The notes below the pieces were generated by a model, which was given only the letters and a program-made list of their open reading frames with translations, was not told the origin of the DNA and made no database searches. A DNA stretch of 64,000 nucleotides from Paraburkholderia ferrariae NBRC 106233. Its GTDB lineage: Bacteria > Pseudomonadota > Gammaproteobacteria > Burkholderiales > Burkholderiaceae. The position numbers and the translations under genes were made by a program. The stretch spans positions 87,034-151,033 of the forward strand of contig NZ_BAYB01000006.1 in the NCBI RefSeq assembly GCF_000685035.1, in the 5' to 3' direction. Positions 58,219 to 64,000 of this stretch are shown here, piece after piece. The number at the start of each line of letters is the position of its first letter. The stretch's first letter is position 1.

Positions 58219-59145
58219 TCACTTCGGTGTAGGGAGCGTCCCACGGTCGTGTGCGTTTTGCCATGACAGACCGGCGATGGCCTGTCGAAGCCAGCGGTTG
58301 CCGGGATCTTGATTGACTTTCCTGTGCCAGAACTGGCGCACTTCGGCGTGTGCGATGTCAAGCGGCAAACGCTGCAAACGAAATTTGCCCGGATCAGCGA
58401 CGAAATTCCGCGGCACGATGGCGACCAGGTCGGTCTTTGCTACGACCTCGGCCGCCGTGTGGTAGTGCGTCACCACCAGCGCGATTTTCCGCCGCATACG
58501 TTGCCGCGCGAGTTCATTGTCCACCAGCGATTCGGCGTTGCCGCTGCTCACCCGGATATGTTCGAACTGCAGATAATCGTCTATTGTCAATTCCTGCGTC
58601 GCCCTACGATGCCGTTTCCTGGTGATGCAGCAGTATTCATCGTCGAACAGTCTCTGCTGGAAGAATCCGGACTTGAGAAACGGCAGGTTTCCGACGGCCA
58701 GGTCCGCGGAGCCCGATTCGAGCATGCTTGCGTACAGTTCGTGCGGAATCTGCATGGCCTCCACGCGCACTTCGGGCGCAGCCTTCGCGATGGTGTTGAT
58801 CAGTAGCGGCAGCACAATGGCTTCCCCCGCGTCCGACATCAGGAGGCGGAATACCCGGCTTGACGACGCGGGCGTGAATTCAAAGGGCGACTCGAACGCG
58901 TTCGATAGCAGGGCAAGGGACTCCCTGACCGGATCGGCGAGTCGTTCCGCAAGTGCCGTCGGTTTCATCCCCTGGTTGGTTCTGACAAACAGTTCGTCGT
59001 TGCAGCTTCTGCGCAACCGCAATAGCGCATTGCTCATCGCGGGCTGCGTGAGCCCGATCGAGCCGGCAGCGCGTGAGACGTTTCGTTCGCGGTACAGCGC
59101 GATGAATACCCGAAGTAGATTGAGGTCGAGCGTGTTGATGTTCAT
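58219..59145 (-). CDS. LysR family transcriptional regulator (NodD/NahR-like group)
   Basis: The 308-residue protein has the LysR helix-turn-helix: LDLNLLRVFIALYRERNVSRAA, then SIGLTQPAMSNALLRLR. It ends in the effector-binding domain. The sequence MNINTLDLNLLRVF and the PAMSNAL recognition helix are of the NodD/NahR/LinR group, which often answer aromatic inducers. It is divergent from the FAD monooxygenase gene, 195 bp apart, with a palindrome between them. It is probably the activator of that operon. Confidence 0.88.
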   Translation of the reverse strand: MNINTLDLNLLRVFIALYRERNVSRAAGSIGLTQPAMSNALLRLRRSCNDELFVRTNQGMKPTALAERLADPVRESLALLSNAFESPFEFTPASSSRVFRLLMSDAGEAIVLPLLINTIAKAAPEVRVEAMQIPHELYASMLESGSADLAVGNLPFLKSGFFQQRLFDDEYCCITRKRHRRATQELTIDDYLQFEHIRVSSGNAESLVDNELARQRMRRKIALVVTHYHTAAEVVAKTDLVAIVPRNFVADPGKFRLQRLPLDIAHAEVRQFWHRKVNQDPGNRWLRQAIAGLSWQNAHDRGTLPTPK

Positions 59146-59211
59146 GGCGTCTCACTTCAGCGGTTTTCGATTTGCGCTTCGGCTCTCTGACTGCGCACGA
59201 CGCCGAGAGTA

Positions 59212-59230
59212 ATATTCACCGAATGAATAT
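59212..59230. promoter_or_regulatory. Candidate LysR box, 19-bp palindrome
   Basis: ATATTCA and TGAATAT are separated by five bases, a perfect inverted repeat that contains the T-N11-A form and resembles the NahR site ATTCAC-N-TGAT. It is 67 bp upstream of the LysR start and 111 bp upstream of the monooxygenase GTG. Confidence 0.55.
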
Positions 59231-59340
59231 AGCATCTCTCCACTATCCATTGGACGTCGTCGGGTCCACCTGCCAATATTTTTGGGCGCAGAGCGGTCAA
59301 TTTTGATGTGACCGGACGATATCAAACTGGAGAACGCTTC

Positions 59341-60972
59341 GTGAATGAGACAATCAAAACCCCCGTGCTGATCGTCGGTGCGGGTCCAGTCGGGCTCGCA
59401 ATGGCCATCGACTTGGGCCAGCGCGGAATTCAGTGCACGTTGGTAGAACGTGGCGATGGAAACATCGAACATCCCCGTACCGGCCTGGTGGCCGTCCGTA
59501 CGATGGAAGCTTTTCGCCGGTGGGGGCTCGCCGATCGTGTACGAAATTGCGGTTTCCCCGAAGACTACAAGCTGTCGATGGTCTTTTGCACGAATCTGAA
59601 CGGATTCGTCCTCGACCGCGAAGACTATCCGAGCATGCGCGACGCGCCGACCCCGCCGCAGACGCCGGAAAAAAAGCAGCGCTGCCCGCAACTGTGGCTG
59701 CAACCCATCATGGCCGATGTAGCCAAATCGACCTCTGCCGTGTCGATCCTGTACGAGCACCACTTCGAGGGCTTTGTCGAGTCAGCGGACGCCGTCCGAT
59801 CCGTCGTGACGGATCTGCGCACAGGCAAGCAGATGACCATCGAAAGCCAATACGTTGTTGCATGCGACGGCGCGACGAGCGCGATCCGCGAGCAGTTGGG
59901 CATTAGCATGCAGGGGCGCTTGTTGAGTTACTCGGTCAACGTTCTGCTGTGTATCCCGGAATTCAACAGTTCGCACCTGATGGGGGAGGCGGAGCGTTAC
60001 CTCTTCGTTGGCCCGGACGGTACGTGGGGCAACCTGACTGTCGTGGATGGTCGGGAGATCTGGCGGCTTACCGTTCTCGGCTCCGAAGAAAAGATGAACC
60101 TCGACACGTTTGACGCTGGTGCATACGTTCGTGCGGCGCTGGGGCGTGATGATGTTCCGTTCGAGGTGGAGTCGGTCGTGCCGTGGCGACGAAGTGAAAT
60201 GCTGGCGGAGCAGTTCGTAAAGGGACGCGTGCTGCTGGCCGGCGACGCGCTGCACACGATGTCTCCGACCGGCGGCATGGGTATGAACACCGGGATCCAG
60301 GAAGTGCTGGACCTCGGTTGGAAGCTGCAGGGGTTGATCGAAGGCTGGGGCGGACCGGGCCTGCTGGCGAGTTACGAAGTGGAGCGTCGTCCCGTAGCGC
60401 AACGTAACATCGATTTTTCTACCCTCAACTTCCGCGCATGGAAAGATGCGCCGGACGCGTCCGCAGTTTGTGACGACACGGAAGAGGGCGAACGCGTACG
60501 CAAGCTCATCGGGAGCCGGATGCGGGAATCGACGCGAGTCGAATGGGAGTCGCTCGGTCTGCAGATTGGTTACCGCTACGACGATTCCCCGATAGTTGTG
60601 CCGGACGGTACCGACACCCCGCCGTTTGACTACTGCCTCTATGTACCGACCGCGCGACCGGGCGCGAGGGCGCCGCACGCGTGGCTGAAGGACGGCCGCT
60701 CGACGCTCGATTTATTTGGTCAGGCGTTCGTGGTGGTGGCATTTCCGGCGGCTCAGGCAGCGGAGGTCGAGCGCTTGCACGACGCACTGCGTGAACGAGG
60801 CGCGCCGGTCGCGATACACACAATTGACGATGCGGACATTGCGCAACTCTACGGTTCGCCGATCGTGCTCGTTCGCCCCGATGGACACGTTTGCTGGCGA
60901 GGCGCGACGACCGGTGATGCCGCTAGCATAGTCGAGATAGTGACGGGTTCGCACGCCGAAGTCCACGCTTGA
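59341..60972 (+). CDS. FAD-dependent aromatic monooxygenase (PheA/TfdB/MhpA type)
   Basis: The 543-residue protein is a group A flavoprotein hydroxylase. It shows the FAD-binding GAGPVGLA (residues 13-20), the HPRTGLVAVRTMEAFRRWG region, the DG motif VACDGATSAIRE, and GRVLLAGDALHTMSPTGGMGMNTG with Asp302. A C-terminal thioredoxin-like region of about 100 residues (LDLFGQAFVVVAFP) completes the phenol-hydroxylase layout. Its likely reaction is NAD(P)H- and O2-dependent hydroxylation of a phenolic acid. GTG 59341 is preferred because GGAGA lies about ten bases upstream. It is followed by an MFS gene 51 bp later. Confidence 0.87.
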   Translation: MNETIKTPVLIVGAGPVGLAMAIDLGQRGIQCTLVERGDGNIEHPRTGLVAVRTMEAFRRWGLADRVRNCGFPEDYKLSMVFCTNLNGFVLDREDYPSMRDAPTPPQTPEKKQRCPQLWLQPIMADVAKSTSAVSILYEHHFEGFVESADAVRSVVTDLRTGKQMTIESQYVVACDGATSAIREQLGISMQGRLLSYSVNVLLCIPEFNSSHLMGEAERYLFVGPDGTWGNLTVVDGREIWRLTVLGSEEKMNLDTFDAGAYVRAALGRDDVPFEVESVVPWRRSEMLAEQFVKGRVLLAGDALHTMSPTGGMGMNTGIQEVLDLGWKLQGLIEGWGGPGLLASYEVERRPVAQRNIDFSTLNFRAWKDAPDASAVCDDTEEGERVRKLIGSRMRESTRVEWESLGLQIGYRYDDSPIVVPDGTDTPPFDYCLYVPTARPGARAPHAWLKDGRSTLDLFGQAFVVVAFPAAQAAEVERLHDALRERGAPVAIHTIDDADIAQLYGSPIVLVRPDGHVCWRGATTGDAASIVEIVTGSHAEVHA

Positions 60973-61023
60973 TCGCCTGAGTTTGGTGGCACCTAAACAG
61001 ACAAGAACATCTTGGAGACACAC

Positions 61024-62412
61024 ATGAATCGCAGGCAATATGACGTAGGAGCCGAAATCGACAGCAGGCGAATCGGGGCTCAACAGTGGCTTCTGTTTGT
61101 CCTCTGCGCGCTGGTGATTCTGCTCGACGGATTCGACATTCAGGTCGTGAGTTTTACTGCGCCGCTGTTGGCACAGCATCTCGGAACGAAGGTCACTTCC
61201 CTTGGACTTGTCTTTGCTTCCGGGCTCACGGGTCTGACGATCGGGTCATTGCTCATCGGACCAATCGCCGACCGGTTTGGCCGCAAACGTCTCTTGCAAC
61301 TGTCGTGTGTGATCTTCGGTCTTTTTACTGCGCTCACCGTATTCGCCAACACTGAATCGGCACTTATAGCCGCCCGGTTTTTCTCCGGTATCGGCCTTGG
61401 CGGTTGTATTCCGAATGCGCTGGCGCTCGTCGCGGAATACTCGCCTCAACGCGCCCGCGCGAGAACAGTCGCCATCACTGTCAGTGCGACCCCGCTGGGT
61501 GCCGTTATCGGGGGCATCGCGTGCTGGACGCTGATTCCTCGTTTCGACTGGCAAATCGTCTACTGGATTGGCGGGATTGTGCCCGTCGTCCTGAGCGTAA
61601 TTCTGGGCTTGACGTTGTCTGAGTCGATCCGCTTCCTCGTTACCGTCGGTCACGACGACCGCAAGATCGCGAAGCTGCTGACGCGAATTGCGCCGGACTT
61701 CAAGTATGAGGAAGGCGGCACGTTCGGTCATGCGCAGGGCGTGCAGCGAAGCGGCTCGGTCAGTTTGCTGTTCACTGAAGGACGAACCGCCCGCACGTTG
61801 CTGTTGTGGGTGCCGTACTTCATGGTTTTCCTTGTCTCGTTCCTGATCTCAAGCTGGCTGCCGTCGATGCTCAGGGAGGCAGGGCTGCCGCTGACCCGTG
61901 CGATGAGTGCGCTGGTGATGTTCAATATTGGCGGCGTAGTGGGTGCCGCTATTCTTGGCAAGCTTGTTGACCGTTACGGGGCATACCGGATCATGACCGC
62001 TTCCTTCCTGCTGTGCGCGATCTCGGTGGCTGCGCTCGGCTATGTAACGGGCATCTACAACGGCATCATGGCGGTCATTTTCATGGTCGGCATCTGCGTC
62101 CAGGGGACGATTTGCACGCTCTATGCGCTCGCCAGTTCTGTGTACCCGACGGCCATCCGTGTGACGGGTATTGGATGGGCGTCTGCAATGGGGCGGTTTG
62201 GCGCGATTTTCGGTCCGCTGGTTGGAGGTGCGATGCTGCAGGCGCACTGGAGCATGCGAGAGCTGTTTGCCGCGGCGAGCGTTCCCGCGTTGATTTCCGC
62301 CTGTGCGCTGGTGAAGCTCGGTCTGATGAAAGCTCGGGAAGTTCATCAGTCGCCGCTGTCGTCGTCGACGGGAGGGATCGGCGACGCATCCGATCCCGTC
62401 GTTCATCACTGA
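61024..62412 (+). CDS. MFS transporter, aromatic acid:H+ symporter type
   Basis: The 462-residue protein has twelve predicted helices with the AAHS-family features. These are LVILLDGFDIQV in helix 1 (Asp and Gly), the GPIADRFGRKR loop 2-3, and its counterpart GKLVDRYGAYR in the second half. Relatives such as PcaK and MhpT import aromatic acids. The start ATG 61024 follows GGAGACACAC; an in-frame TTG at 61012 is rejected. It is co-transcribed with the monooxygenase, so it probably imports that enzyme's substrate. It converges with the citrate-synthase-like gene, four bases apart. Confidence 0.88.
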   Translation: MNRRQYDVGAEIDSRRIGAQQWLLFVLCALVILLDGFDIQVVSFTAPLLAQHLGTKVTSLGLVFASGLTGLTIGSLLIGPIADRFGRKRLLQLSCVIFGLFTALTVFANTESALIAARFFSGIGLGGCIPNALALVAEYSPQRARARTVAITVSATPLGAVIGGIACWTLIPRFDWQIVYWIGGIVPVVLSVILGLTLSESIRFLVTVGHDDRKIAKLLTRIAPDFKYEEGGTFGHAQGVQRSGSVSLLFTEGRTARTLLLWVPYFMVFLVSFLISSWLPSMLREAGLPLTRAMSALVMFNIGGVVGAAILGKLVDRYGAYRIMTASFLLCAISVAALGYVTGIYNGIMAVIFMVGICVQGTICTLYALASSVYPTAIRVTGIGWASAMGRFGAIFGPLVGGAMLQAHWSMRELFAAASVPALISACALVKLGLMKAREVHQSPLSSSTGGIGDASDPVVHH

Positions 62413-62416
62413 ATGT

Positions 62417-63784
62417 TCAAAGGCCGTTGGTTCCCTGGTCTCCGCGGGAGCCAACGTACTTTGCGCGTGGCCGCAGCATCGCTCCCGTCAGGCGTTGCTC
62501 GACGACGTGCGCGAGCCATCCAGACGTCCTGCCGATCGTATGAATCAGCGCCGCAGTGCCCGGCGGCAGGCCGATTGCGCAGGCTATGACGACCAGTGCG
62601 GCGAAGATATTCGGATATTGACCGCTTTCGCGGTCCGTTCTTTCGATGAAGTCGAGAATTTCCGACGTGCCGGCTCGCGGCTGATCCAGACCAGCAACGA
62701 GTTCGAGCAACGCGACGGCGCGCGGATCGCGCGCGTAAAGCGGATGGTTGAAACACGGCAGGCCGGTACGGGCGTAACCGGCGGGCCGGGTTGCGAGGCC
62801 GACATTTGCAGCCGTGAGGGCCGCGAGCATGATTTCGACATCAGCCGTGCCACCAACCTGCATCGGACCCGACTGAACCTGTAACGCGCTGGAGATGCAG
62901 GCATACAAGTCGGCACCAGTCGATGCGCAGATGCGGGCGGCAAACGCGGGCGGGGAGAGTTCGTTTTCGGCCGACAGTACGAGCGCTGCATCAATAATGC
63001 GGATAACGTCGGCATTGTCCTCTTGCCCGAGTCCGCGCGCGATGCATGCGGCTATCGCTTCCCCTTCGCGCGGTGGCGTGTAGGTGCTGCTGGAACCGAT
63101 CAGTCCCGCAGCGCCCGAAAACGCCTGAATGATCCGGATACCGGTGTTGACGGGGTCCTGAGTGTGAGTCGGCGCCTCCGGAGCCGCTGGTGTGGCTAGC
63201 AGTTGGGCAAGCAGCGTAAGCCTTGAGAGCGGCGATGTGCCAGGAACCTCGGCCTGGTACGTGCCGATCATGCGGCCAAGATGGGCGGGGAGCGTCTGCT
63301 GCGGCCAGACTGCGTCGCGCGAGTTCAGTACGCCAGTCCAGAGCAGTTCAGCGACGGCCTCGAAGGATCGTTGGGCTGTTGCCAACTTCGTCGCAAGATG
63401 CCCCCGGTAGCGTGGCCCCTCATCAGTGATTTCGCTGATCCAGGTTTGTACGACGGGCTCGCCGTAGCGCAGCGTGTGCGATACATGAGGCCTTTCGGAC
63501 GCTCCATTGGAGCGGGGGCGGAGCTTTTCGATATCGGATTTCAGGTAGAGACGGCGACGCCCGTCGTCGTGCGCTGTCGTTCGAATCATGCCGCGGCTGA
63601 CGTACGTGTAGAGCGAGGCTCGCTTGATTGACAACATGCGAAGCGCCTCGTTACTCGACACATATTCCACGTCGTTAATCCGGCGTGCGGCGTCCTCTGC
63701 ATAGACCGGCGTCGTTGTTTCGTCCGACGCGTGGGCGCGGGCCGCTGCGCGCGGATGCGGTTTTTTGGTCGATTTCGATTCCAT
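62417..63784 (-). CDS. Citrate-synthase-fold protein with N-terminal helix-turn-helix, predicted non-catalytic
   Basis: The 455-residue protein starts with a basic leader. A helix-turn-helix of the MerR/excisionase type (about residues 41-90, EYVSSNEALRMLSIKRASLYTYV) follows, then a citrate-synthase domain (about residues 105-440). The domain keeps FNHPLYARDPRA (His347, the position of pig His320) and GRTSGWLAHVVEQ (Arg419). Three key positions differ: Asn274 where active enzymes have His238, Gln309 in GPMQV where they have catalytic His274, and Phe394 in PNIFAAL where they have catalytic Asp375. It is probably a regulator or pseudoenzyme, divergent from the partial gene at 63961. Confidence 0.82.
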   Translation of the reverse strand: MESKSTKKPHPRAAARAHASDETTTPVYAEDAARRINDVEYVSSNEALRMLSIKRASLYTYVSRGMIRTTAHDDGRRRLYLKSDIEKLRPRSNGASERPHVSHTLRYGEPVVQTWISEITDEGPRYRGHLATKLATAQRSFEAVAELLWTGVLNSRDAVWPQQTLPAHLGRMIGTYQAEVPGTSPLSRLTLLAQLLATPAAPEAPTHTQDPVNTGIRIIQAFSGAAGLIGSSSTYTPPREGEAIAACIARGLGQEDNADVIRIIDAALVLSAENELSPPAFAARICASTGADLYACISSALQVQSGPMQVGGTADVEIMLAALTAANVGLATRPAGYARTGLPCFNHPLYARDPRAVALLELVAGLDQPRAGTSEILDFIERTDRESGQYPNIFAALVVIACAIGLPPGTAALIHTIGRTSGWLAHVVEQRLTGAMLRPRAKYVGSRGDQGTNGL

Positions 63785-63857
63785 ATATCGACTGTTTCCA
63801 GTCCTCGATCAACGTCGTATAGACCGAATATTATGGTAATCACGGCAGAAACTGCAA

Positions 63858-63907
63858 ATAGATCGATTTAAGAATCGATCTATACATCGACTAATCGACG
63901 TATTAGT
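63858..63907. promoter_or_regulatory. Two adjacent inverted repeats, candidate operators of the citrate-synthase-like regulator
   Basis: The first repeat (63858-63883) has perfect 11-bp arms, ATAGATCGATT and its complement, around a 4-base loop. The second (63890-63907) has ACTAAT and ATTAGT around six bases. ATCGAC or ATCGAT also recurs near 63784-63795. They fill the 176-bp divergent gap. Confidence 0.6.
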
Positions 63908-63960
63908 ATGCATTGTACGCATTCCCCCCACGTTTTCGGACGGATTTCGAGGAGACACTC

Positions 63961-64000
63961 ATGAGTACTGCTAAGGAAAAGATCATCCGGCTGCAGCCGG
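63961..64000 (+). CDS. Start of an unidentified gene cut by the window end
   Basis: Only 13 codons are present, reading MSTAKEKIIRLQP. GAGGAGACACTC before the ATG gives a strong ribosome site, so the gene is real in my view. Its product cannot be told from this. The upstream inverted repeats could control it together with the divergent regulator gene. Confidence 0.55.
   Translation, partial: MSTAKEKIIRLQP

Noticed and set aside
56382..64000. Second copy of the tRNA-Val 3' end as the right attachment site
   Set aside because: No repeat of the last bases of the tRNA was seen inside the window; the other edge must be outside.

Overview
The window is high-GC chromosomal DNA of a beta-proteobacterium of the Burkholderia/Paraburkholderia/Caballeronia group. 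This rests on the phaC-phaA-phaB-phaR polyhydroxybutyrate cluster downstream of rluD-pgeF and divergent bamD, a RisA/RisS (OmpR/EnvZ-like) pair, the tig-clpP-clpX-lon-hupB series, and Burkholderia-like protein sequences throughout. Species cannot be fixed from the sequence alone.

Layout. 0-7.2 kb: 3' end of rpoS, a PolB-type 3'-5' exonuclease, an EEP-family hydrolase, a small lipoprotein, rlmD, bamD (outer-membrane assembly), rluD and pgeF. 7.2-12.4 kb: phaC, phaA, phaB and the regulator phaR. 12.6-24.6 kb: rimO, a KDG-type sugar kinase, metC, serB, a stand-alone LigD-type polymerase domain, a FetAB-like ABC exporter, an AsmA-family protein and three proteins of unknown function. 25-29.3 kb: a sensor kinase, a single-domain response regulator and a REC-PAS-kinase-REC hybrid. 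29.4-41.7 kb: mscL, a PLP dehydratase with argE, mfd, ispD-ispF, an acyltransferase, a peroxiredoxin and the OmpR/EnvZ-like pair. 42-48.6 kb: an exported DUF1800/DUF1501 pair, a degenerate squalene/phytoene-synthase-fold protein, tRNA-Leu(UAG), a MarR regulator and glycerate kinase. 49.3-56.2 kb: trigger factor and the ClpP, ClpX and Lon proteolysis genes, then HU.

At 56.3 kb tRNA-Val(UAC) is followed about 200 bp later by a P4-type tyrosine integrase reading away from it, the usual signature of a genomic island edge. The island cargo in view is a LysR regulator divergent from an FAD monooxygenase-MFS (aromatic-acid type) operon, then a DNA-binding-domain/citrate-synthase fusion divergent from a gene cut by the window end. 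The fusion protein appears to have lost catalytic residues of citrate synthase while keeping its fold motifs. Its upstream region carries two inverted repeats. I regard it as the best candidate here for an undescribed system: a citrate-synthase-fold transcription factor that may sense a CoA ester or carboxylate made by the linked catabolic genes. The function is inferred, not shown.

The core part looks vertically inherited. The rightmost 7.7 kb has more A/T-rich intergenic sequence and accessory gene content. No CRISPR array, rRNA or insertion sequence was seen.
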